Shown one piece after another: positions 26,969 to 37,430 of a stretch of 64,000 nucleotides of DNA. Under the pieces are notes generated by a model that was not told the DNA's origin, ran no database searches, and worked only from the letters and a program-made list of their open reading frames with translations. Source of the DNA: Amoebidium appalachense (Eukaryota; Ichthyosporea); contig CAVNZM010000004.1 in NCBI GenBank assembly GCA_963693365.1, forward strand, positions 62,001-126,000, read 5' to 3'. Position 1 is the stretch's first letter. Each line of letters begins with the position of its first letter. Both the position numbers and the translations under genes were made by a program.

Positions 26969-28153
26969 ATGGCACATGCCTATAATCGTTTCAGAACCTC
27001 TTTCAAAGTTCCATCTACACCCATCACACATGTGCGACCATTAAAACGTCCAGCAGATACACCTACCACAGATGCACAACCAGAAAAACATCGCCTTAGA
27101 CTAAGCGCAACACCTATTTACAATACACTACCCATTCAGAATAACACCACACCACTCCGTAGAAACACAATAACAACCATGCCGAAACTTTCGGTTGATA
27201 CAGTACTGGCAGAACTTGCCCTCGTTAAGAAACAGCTAAATGAGCTGTTACCACTCAAGAACATGATAGAAAAACTCCAAACAGAAAATACCCAACTCAA
27301 GCTCACCATTGATTCACTCACAGCCCAGCTAAACATTAGTGGATCGCAAAACCCCAAAACTCATGAGCAAACATCTCGCGACGGAGACATTTCCACCCCA
27401 ACACAAAACAACACAGGACCGGAAGCACAGCTCCCGGCAGAGTTCCTAGAATATGCGAACTCTCGTAAAACACCCGAGCTCCGCCAAATTGCCAAGGAAA
27501 CATATGCCAGCATTCTTGCAGGCAACGAGTACCGCCGCAACTCCCCTCCCAAACCGCCGGCTAAGGGGAACACCCAAGCAAACGGTAACATCAACATCCC
27601 ACCCAAATACGAGAGGGTGTATTTCAAAGTCAAGCACGGCAGACGCCCACACAGGGCCATGTGGTCCATCTTCAAGGCTCTCGGCTTCCGGTGCTCTCGC
27701 ATCCTTTGTCTGTCCTTCATTGGATACGATGTGCTGGAAGTAGCAGTACGGGGCGACTATAACCGTGCGTTCATCCGTGACGCGACAAAGGGGTGTGGAA
27801 GCTTCTTCACCCACCTCCCAAGCTACGACCCATGCGCGCCGGAAAACATTCAGAAAGCAGACAAAGAACGTAAAGTGTCTGCTAAGAATGCGTGCGCCAC
27901 ACGTTGTCGTGTACGCATCAGCAAGGCAAAAGAGTTCCTCGCAAAGTTGGAAAACGATGCTACGAGCGTGATAGACACGGACACGAAGGAACCAATGTTT
28001 TCTGGTGAGAAACTGCTCGAGCGCAAACGCCGATGCGAGATGGAAATCGAGCTCTTCTGCGAACTGTTCGCGCTGGCGGAAGGTCGTGCATACGACCCCG
28101 TAAGCGACAAGTGGGAACCAACCCCACAGGTGTCGGACCAAACCGATGCCTAA
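26969..28153 (+). CDS. LINE ORF1 protein, coiled coil plus nucleic-acid-binding-like domain
   Basis: 394 residues from ATG 26969. Residues about 72-120 form Leu heptads (VLAELALVKKQLNELL..) typical of a coiled coil that trimerises ORF1p. The middle region, VYFKVKHGRRPHRAMWSIF..LCLSFIGYDVLEVAV, resembles the folded domain of ORF1 in Tad-like and related fungal LINEs. It is followed by a basic helix-rich tail. It is presumed to bind LINE RNA and form the ribonucleoprotein. Its TAA (28151-28153) overlaps the start of ORF2 by 8 bp, suggesting termination-reinitiation or a related mechanism for ORF2 translation. The family parallel is from memory of motifs, not a search. Confidence 0.8.
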   Translation: MAHAYNRFRTSFKVPSTPITHVRPLKRPADTPTTDAQPEKHRLRLSATPIYNTLPIQNNTTPLRRNTITTMPKLSVDTVLAELALVKKQLNELLPLKNMIEKLQTENTQLKLTIDSLTAQLNISGSQNPKTHEQTSRDGDISTPTQNNTGPEAQLPAEFLEYANSRKTPELRQIAKETYASILAGNEYRRNSPPKPPAKGNTQANGNINIPPKYERVYFKVKHGRRPHRAMWSIFKALGFRCSRILCLSFIGYDVLEVAVRGDYNRAFIRDATKGCGSFFTHLPSYDPCAPENIQKADKERKVSAKNACATRCRVRISKAKEFLAKLENDATSVIDTDTKEPMFSGEKLLERKRRCEMEIELFCELFALAEGRAYDPVSDKWEPTPQVSDQTDA

Positions 28154-31100
28154 TTTATCCTTCTTCTTCTGGAATGCTCGGACACTGGGCCCCCAAAAGG
28201 GCCTCCCCCCCGGGACACTCGACGATAAAATCAGCTACATACAACAACAGACAAACAACCACACGTTTACAGTGATTTGCGAAACACAGTTTAAAAACCA
28301 CCACAAATTCAACTCTACATTGGTCGACACATCCACACACCCCGGTTACGCGAAAAACCGAGGCATTATTGTACTTGCCGCACCACACGTGAGAGTGAAG
28401 TGCAAACCGGTAGCAAAAACGGAATTCTCGGTTTCTATAGAGTTTCTTTCTAATGTTTTTACTTTTGTATATTACCCACCATCTATGTCGGTTGTCGAAT
28501 TGACTCACGAGTTGTCACAGTTACCAATGTCCACTGTTATTTTAGGTGATTTTAACACGCGACTCCACCACACAGACACACTGCAAGTGAGTGTCGGGTA
28601 CCCATCTAAGCCCCCGGAGCGTGCTATCCCTTTAGCAAGGTATGTCCAAAGTCACACTTTGCGGTTCCCTCAAATATCCCATGCCCACAACACCGACTGG
28701 GGAGTGGCCTTTTGGCCATCAACCATGTCAAAACTCTCTCTCCCTCCTAACCTCTCTAGGTCATCTGACCACTCTCCTATCCTTTTCCTACCTAAGATCT
28801 CCCTTGATCTGCTCCCCCCTCCCCCTCCCACCTTTCGCCTCCGTCTATCCCAGCTTAAGTCACAGTGGGGTAGAGTTGATGTATGTGTATGCTATGCTAC
28901 GAAACACCCTATATATATGCGCCTATTAGAATCTGCACAAGCCAGGCCAGATTCACATCTCGTACTAGATACATGCACTAACTTTATTGTTGATGATTTG
29001 ATAGATCTCGGTGATTATGCTGGCGGTGGTAGGAAGGAATATCCCGATGCTCTCTTGTTACCAAACACCACTCCCGCTAGACTAGGTGAACCCCTGTCTC
29101 AAAAGGAAAGCTTGCGCCGGCTTGCTAGTATGAATCGATTTGGCCCCCCTGCTCGTATTATTGGTGATACCACTGGAGACCCCCTCATAGACTCTGATAA
29201 GTATTTCTCGGAACTGTTTAAAGATAGGACCCCCGCTCAGAAACCTATTGTGTGGCCTGTAGACCCATCTATCCCCATAGAATCGATCCTCCCCTTTTTC
29301 AGCCCCGATGCCATATGGTCTGTGATATCTAGTTATAGCTCTAGTAAGTCTTGTGGACCTGATGGACTCCCTGCTGGGTTTCTTAAAATCCTTGTTCCCT
29401 CCTACCCACAAAAGGAAAGTGATCGTGCTATTAAACCTGATCTTACTATCATGTTAAGCTCTCTCTTTTCTTGGTGTGTTAAATGTGGACATGTCCCGTC
29501 ATCTTGGTTAGATACCTTAGTGATCCCCATAGTTAAGAAGGACTCTGAGGGCCCCATATCATCCTTTCGCCCCATTACACTAACCCAGGTTGTTCGTAGA
29601 TTCTTTGAAGCTTGCTTACTTAGGTTATTTGCACATCACCCTAGGTTTCAATCTATTCTTCACATACACCCATGCCAATCCGCTTTTCGTAAAAACAATT
29701 CATGTTATGTTCAAATAATGGCACTGCACGATTCTATGCAAGTTGGTGCACAATATGTTGGCTTTATTGATTGGAAAACTGCTTACGATTCTGTCTCCCC
29801 TGGTCTCCTATGGGAAAAGCTTGCTGCACGGGGTGTACCACACTGCATTGGTGTTCTGTTAGAAGCACTCTTGTCTCAAACCTATGGTAGAGCTGTGGTT
29901 AATGGGCATCTTTCATATGGTTTTGCTCGTACTAGAGGTCTCTTGCAGGGTTCATTGCTTAGCCCCTTTTTGTTTAACCTATTTATAGATGATTTGGCTG
30001 TCAAGATTTACGCCGAAAACGATGACCCTATTAATAACTTTCCGCCTGCACTTCTCTATGCTGATGATCTGTCCCTCCTTGCCCGTACCCCTAGACGCCT
30101 GCAAAGATTGTTCGATGTAGTGTCAGAGTGGTGCAAGGCAAACCTTATGATCCTTAACATAGACAAATGTGGTGTTCTTGTACCTGATATAGCTAACAAT
30201 TTACACACATTTACATTATCATCTAAACCTGTACCTATAGTTCCAGAATACAAATATCTTGGTGTTCCGGTTGATTCTGTTGGTGTTATGTTTCCCCATA
30301 TGGTCGAAAAGAGGGTAGAGTTGGCTCGTAAGCGGTTAGCTTTCTTCTCGGCTAATATTTTTAAAGACACACCCCTCCATCCTTCTATTAGACTTACATT
30401 TATTCGCACTTTTGTCTTCCCGGCATGTGAATATGGTTTACCCCTTCTCGCCGCTTGGATCAAGAAAGAGAGAACTAGAGCGCTTAAACCCTTGGCAAAT
30501 TTCCTTGAAGCAGAAGTTGCCTCCTTTCTATCTAACAACTGTTGTAAACCTGGGCCTGTAACGCTCTCGATATATGGTCTGGTCCCAATAGCTGCTAGAG
30601 TATCCTATCTCGCGCTGAAATTCAATAAGCACATAAGCCGCTTAAAGAAGTATTTGCCCTCCCACCCTCTCTTCTCTATCCGACCTGTCCCCTCCTCACC
30701 TCTCCCCTCTTTCCTCCCCTCTCTCTCCCCTTCTCCCCTGGGCACAAATACAAATAAACCCCGCAATAGTGTGTGTGTGACTTTGGACTGCCACTTACTT
30801 ATTAAACATGTACACAATCACAAGATAATCACGCAATATAACAAATGGAAAAAGATACCACACGACACTAGACCCGATGAAAGCATACACCTTGAAAAAC
30901 TAAGCCTTATGTCTCGTTTTATATATACTGACCGCCTCAACCATATTGCCAAATATGGCACTCGCAAGTGTATAACACCTAAATACATATTACCTTCCTG
31001 TAGAACTGGTCTTTCTCTAGCTGATGGTATTATTGATCAATTACCACGCTTTTACTGTACACGTGCTATACAGTGGAGATCTAATAAGTATAAGGTGGCA

Positions 31101-31340
31101 TCATTTGCATGCCCAAACAACACACACACACACCAGTTTAACCGGTCATGTATCGCCAAATGTAGTTTGATAGACCACATAATACCGCAACACACACACG
31201 TCACATTCACAACAGACACCCAGAAAGATAGCCTACCTGTAAATTACAACATCCTTGATTTTATACTAAACACGCGTAACTACGACCTGTTTATTAGATG
31301 TATTGATTGGCTTGAGAAACACATCACTACAAAATTATAG
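28146..31340 (+). CDS. LINE ORF2 protein, APE endonuclease and reverse transcriptase
   Basis: 1064 residues. An N-terminal apurinic-type endonuclease has FFWNART (about 7-13), a Glu in VICETQF, GDFNTR (about 134) and SDHSPI (about 215). Reverse transcriptase follows with FRPITLTQ, FIDWKTAYDSV, GLLQGSLLSPFLFN and the catalytic YADDLS (about 638), then the YLGVPVD thumb segment. The remaining 330 residues include a Cys/His cluster (FACPNN..HTHQFNRSCIAKC), and no RNase H is seen. It nicks target DNA and primes reverse transcription on it. The frame is open throughout and all catalytic residues are present, so the copy could be active. Confidence 0.93.
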   Translation: MPNLSFFFWNARTLGPQKGLPPGTLDDKISYIQQQTNNHTFTVICETQFKNHHKFNSTLVDTSTHPGYAKNRGIIVLAAPHVRVKCKPVAKTEFSVSIEFLSNVFTFVYYPPSMSVVELTHELSQLPMSTVILGDFNTRLHHTDTLQVSVGYPSKPPERAIPLARYVQSHTLRFPQISHAHNTDWGVAFWPSTMSKLSLPPNLSRSSDHSPILFLPKISLDLLPPPPPTFRLRLSQLKSQWGRVDVCVCYATKHPIYMRLLESAQARPDSHLVLDTCTNFIVDDLIDLGDYAGGGRKEYPDALLLPNTTPARLGEPLSQKESLRRLASMNRFGPPARIIGDTTGDPLIDSDKYFSELFKDRTPAQKPIVWPVDPSIPIESILPFFSPDAIWSVISSYSSSKSCGPDGLPAGFLKILVPSYPQKESDRAIKPDLTIMLSSLFSWCVKCGHVPSSWLDTLVIPIVKKDSEGPISSFRPITLTQVVRRFFEACLLRLFAHHPRFQSILHIHPCQSAFRKNNSCYVQIMALHDSMQVGAQYVGFIDWKTAYDSVSPGLLWEKLAARGVPHCIGVLLEALLSQTYGRAVVNGHLSYGFARTRGLLQGSLLSPFLFNLFIDDLAVKIYAENDDPINNFPPALLYADDLSLLARTPRRLQRLFDVVSEWCKANLMILNIDKCGVLVPDIANNLHTFTLSSKPVPIVPEYKYLGVPVDSVGVMFPHMVEKRVELARKRLAFFSANIFKDTPLHPSIRLTFIRTFVFPACEYGLPLLAAWIKKERTRALKPLANFLEAEVASFLSNNCCKPGPVTLSIYGLVPIAARVSYLALKFNKHISRLKKYLPSHPLFSIRPVPSSPLPSFLPSLSPSPLGTNTNKPRNSVCVTLDCHLLIKHVHNHKIITQYNKWKKIPHDTRPDESIHLEKLSLMSRFIYTDRLNHIAKYGTRKCITPKYILPSCRTGLSLADGIIDQLPRFYCTRAIQWRSNKYKVASFACPNNTHTHQFNRSCIAKCSLIDHIIPQHTHVTFTTDTQKDSLPVNYNILDFILNTRNYDLFIRCIDWLEKHITTKL

Positions 31341-31343
31341 CGC

Positions 31344-31344
31344 A

Positions 31345-31417
<73 letters not shown>

Positions 31418-31468
31418 CCAGCTGATACCGAGTGTCCCGAGGGAAGCCCCTTAAAAAAAATTAAATTA

Positions 31469-31510
<42 letters not shown>
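31344..31510 (+). repeat. LINE 3' UTR with (CA)n and poly(A) tail
   Basis: A CA run right after the ORF2 stop, a short unique stretch, then about 37 A residues. Confidence 0.93.
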
Positions 31511-31511
<1 letters not shown>

Positions 31512-31518
31512 GGGGAAC

Positions 31519-34245
31519 CCCAACTAATTGATTTCTCCTTGTAGTCTTTATGGTGTCTCGTAGAGAAAGTAAACCCTGATATATAGTCACCACCCGACAT
31601 CTATGTACGTGATCATGATATACCGCTGAGGGGATATTCCGAGCAAAACCCCCCCCCCCATACCTGAGACTGGTTCTCTTTGCCTCGAGTAAACAGCGTA
31701 AACCCCCAATAATATCTATATGATATCATTTCGAGGTCATTATAGGAGGTTTCGTATATGGTAATACATCTATAAGATACTATTACAGATGTCCTTTTCA
31801 TATACAACGGATAGGTATAGGATGCCGAAAACATTATCTAAAGATCATACGTTAAATGTCATAACGATATAAGCCTCATAACATAAAGATAACTAGGATG
31901 GGTCAAAAGAAATTTCGTAATAATATCGTTTTGATAGTTTTAGGAGCCTTTAAAGATATGAGAAGTTCTGGCTGTATGTCCTCTACACGACATCTTTCTA
32001 GTATCTGTTACATATCTTTAAAACATATAGTAGTTTATCAGCTAACCATTCCTTATGATATTAGTAGCATATCGTTAACATAACTCTGTCACATCTTTTT
32101 GACATACAGCACATATATCAAAACGATAAATTTAAGGTATAATTAAGATTTATTAAGAATGATTTTCGCAATATAGTTATATTATCCTTTTCATATCATT
32201 ATGTTATGTCTTGATATATATGATTGAGCCATTTTCAAAGTTGATATCATCCAGACGTCGTTTCCGATCACTGTTTGATGTCGTTTTGCCCCCCCCCCCC
32301 CCCCCCCCCCCCCCCCGGCCCCCCCCCCCCGCCCCTCACCCCTTTCGAACCTGCCTGTCACGTGGTCATATGTCGTCGAGCCGCTGATTACAGATCCATT
32401 TTCTGCAGACACGTCCCACTGGAACGTGTCAACTATAACTCATCTATTATCTTTTACGTAGGGTTATGTCCCACTGGGGCGTGTCTGTCACTTCAAATAT
32501 TTTCTAAGACAAATATTTTCTAAGACAAATATTTTTAAAGACATGTCCTCGGGACATGTCTTGGGACATGTCTTCACACAATTTATTCGAACTACGAAAA
32601 CACACAAAATAAATACACAGACACACACAAAATAATAATAATAATAATAAAAATAATAAAAAGCTCTGTTACTTTTTCTCTTCGCACACACACACAAAAA
32701 AAAAGAAAAAAAGAAAAAAAAAGAAAAGTCACTCTTTTGTGTGTGTGTGTGTGGGGGGGGGGGGGGGGAAGGAGTATAAAAGAGCAGCAACGAACATAAA
32801 CAAAACTCAAAACAAGCAAACTATTATGCGGGTTTCTAAGAAGCTCCCAACATCATTAAACTAAACACATGCTAATCCCTTGACAGAAGAGTAACAAGGT
32901 GTGTGTGTATGGGTATGAGGCCCCAAAAAAAAAAAAGGACGCCCAACATGACAATATAAGGGGGGCACTCTTACACCAAACCATACCATACCAAATGCCG
33001 GCAGAGTAATTAACAGGACAAAGAGCCGGTACCCACCTATGGGTGCTAAACATGCACATGATCATTCATGTGCTATAAGAGCAACACAGAAACGAAACAC
33101 GGAAACAACAGCAGCCATAGGACAAAGAACCAGACCCACAGGGTCTTGCCTCCATACTTTATTTACCTTAACAGGACAAAGAGCCGGTACCCACCTATGA
33201 AACGAAAAACGGAAACAACAGCAGCCATAGGACAAAGAGCCGGTACCCACCTCTAGATGATAACGTAGCCTTATAGCTGCTGATGACTTCATGGGCCAAC
33301 CTTGCCAAAACCTGTAAAGGAACTCGAGCTAAGAATTAGCTCATCCTACTTGCAAGAAGTGGGGGGAGGGGGGGGGGGGCTGAGGGGGCTGACTGAGAGT
33401 GGCAAAAAAAGAGTCGACAGAACCAACCTTAAACATAGTAAGGACGGAAACCCGGACCAGAACTTATGAAGTCTAGAGAAGCAGAAAATAGCTTGAACGA
33501 TCGGTGGAGGGGATGATAGCTATAGTGCTAACAGCAAAAGTAGTGCCCACAGTCGCTGGTTCATGAACGTGAAAGGCAACGTGCATCTGCAGCCAGCAGA
33601 CACACGCACACGCACGCACGCACACACACATACACACACACACACACAGACACAGACACAGACCAGACAGACAAACGCCATATGCACAAAAGCAGGCAAC
33701 ACAAAACTAACCTTCAAGAAGAAGCTGCAGCATGCAGCATGGTCCAAAACAATCAGCACGGTGGCTGCGCGATCTGCGGAGGGGATCTGTGACCAGGCGC
33801 TGCGGGAAGGGAACTGCGACCAGGCGACCTGCGGGAAGGGACCTGCGACCAGGCGACCTGCGGGAAAGGACCTGCGGACCTGCGGGAAGGGGGAAGAGAA
33901 ATGGAGAAAACAACGTGCGTACAGGCTTAAATGGAGAAAAAAATTGCAAACCGGATTGGGATTTAGCCAATCACTATTCGCCGCGCCTGATTAGGAAAAA
34001 GATAAAAATAGATTTCGGCTCGCGCGCGCGCGTGCATCAGCTTGGTGCCCTTAGCGCTACCCTTAGTGCCCTTAGTCACAACTATCAGACTATAGTTACG
34101 TGTCCTCCACTTCTTTGTTCTTGACCATTTTTTCGGCATGAAAGGGTTTCTGTTACTTCTTGCTGTCCTTCTTAGCGTGCTTGCTTGTCTTTTTTTCAAC
34201 ATGGGTGTCACTGGCGCTTTCGACTTCTTTGAAATCACACACACA

Positions 34246-34278
<33 letters not shown>

Positions 34279-34808
34279 GCGCGCACGCACACACACTCAC
34301 ACATGCACACTGACACACACACACACACACACACACAGGCGCGCACACACAGGCACGCACACACACACAGGCGCACACCTACACAACACACACAGCACAT
34401 GCACACACAAGCGCACACACGCACACACCCTGTTATCCCTGATCATGATGCCCCCTCCCCCCTCCCTCTTCCCCCCCCGCGCACCCCCCCCCCCCCCCCC
34501 CCCCCACCCACCCCACCCACCCACCTACAAAGACGAAAACATTGTACATGTATTGCATACACAAATATACTCGCACATATACATACACACATTCACTTTA
34601 ATCTTTCAGGCTACATGTGCAATATACATTAATTATGCACAGTCGATAGAATTCGTTGTGAACCCCCCCCCCCCCCCCCCCTCCCCCCCCTCCTCGTTCC
34701 CCCCATATGCAATGGGGATAATATTGTTTCCCGCTATTAATTAAAAAATCACCGTTCTAACTTCCTAAGACCGAACCACTTGTAACACCGACAGTTTCGG
34801 TTGTGTGG

Positions 34809-34855
<47 letters not shown>

Positions 34856-34970
34856 CCCACCCACCACCTTACCAATATTGAGGTGTACACTGCCCCCACA
34901 TCCCCAACTGTGTGCTGAATATCCCGTGCTAGGAAACCAATAACGTGAAAGTAACACATGCCGCATGTGG
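31519..34970. other. TIR-element body, non-coding with short repeats
   Basis: 31.6-32.25 kb repeats the AT-rich ATATC style of the element ends. A near-perfect palindrome around ACATGTCC lies at 32538-32562. GGACAAAGAGCCGGTACCC occurs at about 33018, 33175 and 33231. Copies of a GACCTGCGGGAAGG unit lie at 33800-33890. (CA)n lies at 34235-34435 and poly-C at 32288-32325 and 34811-34853. A frame at 34138 opens with a signal-peptide-like string (MKGFLLLLAVLLSVLACLFF) but runs into the CA repeat, so I do not call it a gene. Confidence 0.55.
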
Positions 34971-36890
34971 GTAGTTATTGAAAAAACCAATAATGTCTAG
35001 GTAACATACCGTACGATGTACATATACTATGCTACAAAGGGGGTTCTATACGAGCTACAACGTTGTGTTTTTTTCGTGTGACCCTCGTACTCCAGGGGCA
35101 CATTCACCATCTCCACCATAAACTTTGTGGTAAAGTTCTCGTGCTAGAAGCTGTTCTGTGGGTAGTTATTGAAAAAACGAATAATGTCTAGGTAACACAT
35201 GTACATATGCTATGCTACAAGGGGGGTTCTATTCGAGCTACAATGTTGTGTTTTTTTCGTGTGACCCTCGTACTCCAGGGGCACATTCACCATCCACCCC
35301 ATAAACGTTGTGGTAAATCTCTCGTCCTAGAGGCTGTTCTGTGGGTAGCTATTGAAAAACCAATAATGTCTAGGTAACATATATATGTACATATACTATG
35401 CTACAAGGGGGGTTCTATACGAGCTACAACGTTGTGTTTTTTTCGTGTGACCCTCGTACTCCAGGGGCACATTCACCATCCCCCCCATAAACGTTGTGGT
35501 AAAGCTCTCGTGCTAGAAGCTGTTCTGTGGGTAGTTATTGAAAAAACCAATAATGTCTAGGTAACATACTATGTACATATACTATGTTACAAGGGGGGTT
35601 CTATACGAGCTACAACGTTGTGTTTTTTTCGTGTGACCCTCGTACTCCAGGGGCACATTCACCATCCCCCCCATAAACTTTGTGGTAAAGCTCTCGTGCT
35701 AGAAGCTGTTCTGTGGGTAGTTATTGAAAAAACGAATAATGTCTAGGTAACACATGTACTTATACTATGCTACAAGGGGGGTTCTATTCGAGCTACAATG
35801 TTGTGTTTTTTTCGTGTGACCCTCGTACTCCAGGGGCACATTCACCATCCACCCCATAAACGTTGTGGTAAATCTCTCGTGCTAGAGGCTGTTCTGTGGG
35901 TAGCTATTGAAAAACCAATAATGTCTAGGTAACATATGTACATATACTATGCTACAAGGGGGGTTCTATACGAGCTACAACGTTGTGTTTTTTTCGTGTG
36001 ACCCTCGTACTCCAGGGGCACATTCACCATCCCCCCCATAAACGTTGTGGTAAAGCTCTCGTGCTAGAAGCTGTTCTGTGGGTAGTTATTGAAAAAACCA
36101 ATAATGTCTAGGTAACACAATGTCATGTACATATGCTATGCTACAAGGGGGGTTCTATACGAGCTACAACGTTGTGTTTTTTTCGTGTGACCCTTGTACT
36201 CCAGGGGCACATTCACCATCCCCCCCATACACTTTGTGGTAAATGTCTCGTGCTAGAAGCTGTTCTGTGGGTAGTTATTGAAACAACCAATAATGTCTAG
36301 GTAACACATGGACATATACTATGCTACAAGGGGGGTCTATTCGAGCTACAACATTGTGTTTTTTTCGTGTGACCCTCGTACTCCAGGGGCACATTCACCA
36401 TCCCCCCCATAAACTTTGTGGTAAATGTCTCGTGCTAGAAGCTGTTCTGTGGGTAGTTATTGAAAAAACCAATAATGTCTAGGTAACATACTATGTACAT
36501 ATACTATGCTACAAAGGGGGTTCTATACGAGCTACAACGTTGTGTTTTTTTCGTGTGACCCTCGTACTCCAGGGGCACATTCACCATCCCCCCCATAAAC
36601 TTTGTGGTAAAGCTCTCGTGCTAGAAGCTGTTCTGTGGGTAGTTATTGAAAAAACGAATAATGTCTAGGTAACACATGTACTTATACTATGCTACAAGGG
36701 GGGTTCTATTCGAGCTACAAGGTTGTGTTTTTTTCGTGTGACCCTCGTACTCCAGGGGCACATTTACCATCCCCCCCATAAACGTTGTGGTAAATTTCTC
36801 GTGCTAGAGGCTGTTCTGTGGGTAGTTATTGAAAAACCAATAATGTCTAGGTAACATATGTACATATACTATGCTACAAGGTGCTACAAG
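34971..36890. repeat. 185-bp satellite array, about 10.4 units
   Basis: Units begin with GTAGTTATTG at 34971, 35162, 35345, 35531, 35717, 35900, 36082, 36271, 36453, 36639 and 36822 (spacing 182-191). Each has GTCTAGGTAAC, CGAGCTACAA and CCAGGGGCACATTCACC blocks. Variants recur in a three-unit order (ACGAATAATG, then GTAGCTATTG, then ACCAATAATG), giving a higher-order repeat of about 555 bp. Confidence 0.93.
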
Positions 36891-36990
36891 GGAGGAGATA
36901 TTTTATGAACGGGAGAGTGAGCCGAGAATGTGTAGATAAAGAACAGAGGAATATCGAGGCAACCGTGGTGTACCCTGTCTTTATGTGAAC

Positions 36991-36992
36991 AC

Positions 36993-37024
<32 letters not shown>

Positions 37025-37093
37025 CTCGCGCGTTCGTGTCTACCGATGTACGTGCACACGGGCATGTGTTTGGGTGTGTGTATGTACGTGTGT

Positions 37094-37141
<48 letters not shown>

Positions 37142-37170
37142 AGGTGCGCATGGTAACGTGTGTGTGGGTG

Positions 37171-37246
<76 letters not shown>

Positions 37247-37430
37247 CAACGTGCCTGTGTGTGTGTGTGTGTGTGTGGCAACGTGTGTGTGTGTGTGGTG
37301 TGTGTGTGTAGGGCAACGTGTCTGTCTGTGTGTGTGTATCTCTCTCTGTGTGTGTGTGTTTGTGTGTGTGTGTGTGGCAGCGTGCGTGTCTCGCTGTGTG
37401 TGTGTGTGTGTGTGTGTGTCATGATTGACG
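36991..37430. repeat. (TG)n tracts with poly-G
   Basis: TG runs at 36991-37020, 37085-37108 and 37176-37245, a 33-bp poly-G at 37108-37140, then repeated GGCAACGTG between TG blocks. Confidence 0.93.

Larger units (their letters stand above)
26954..31510 (+). mobile_element. Non-LTR retrotransposon (LINE), two ORFs, poly(A) tail
   Basis: Two overlapping ORFs, a (CA)n-containing 3' UTR (31341-31415) and a poly(A) tail (about 31474-31510). CGGGGAAC on both sides (26946-26953, 31511-31518) fits a target duplication. The 5' UTR would then be only 15 bp, so 5' truncation is possible. Both ORFs are intact, so the copy looks young. Confidence 0.9.

Noticed and set aside
33963-34424. Minus-strand Lys/Arg-rich frame and plus-strand signal-peptide-like frame at 34138
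   Set aside because: They overlap each other in opposite strands and run into a CA repeat; there is no independent evidence of a gene.
34971-36890. CRISPR array
   Set aside because: Units of 185 bp are repeats throughout, with no unique spacers, and this is a eukaryotic genome.
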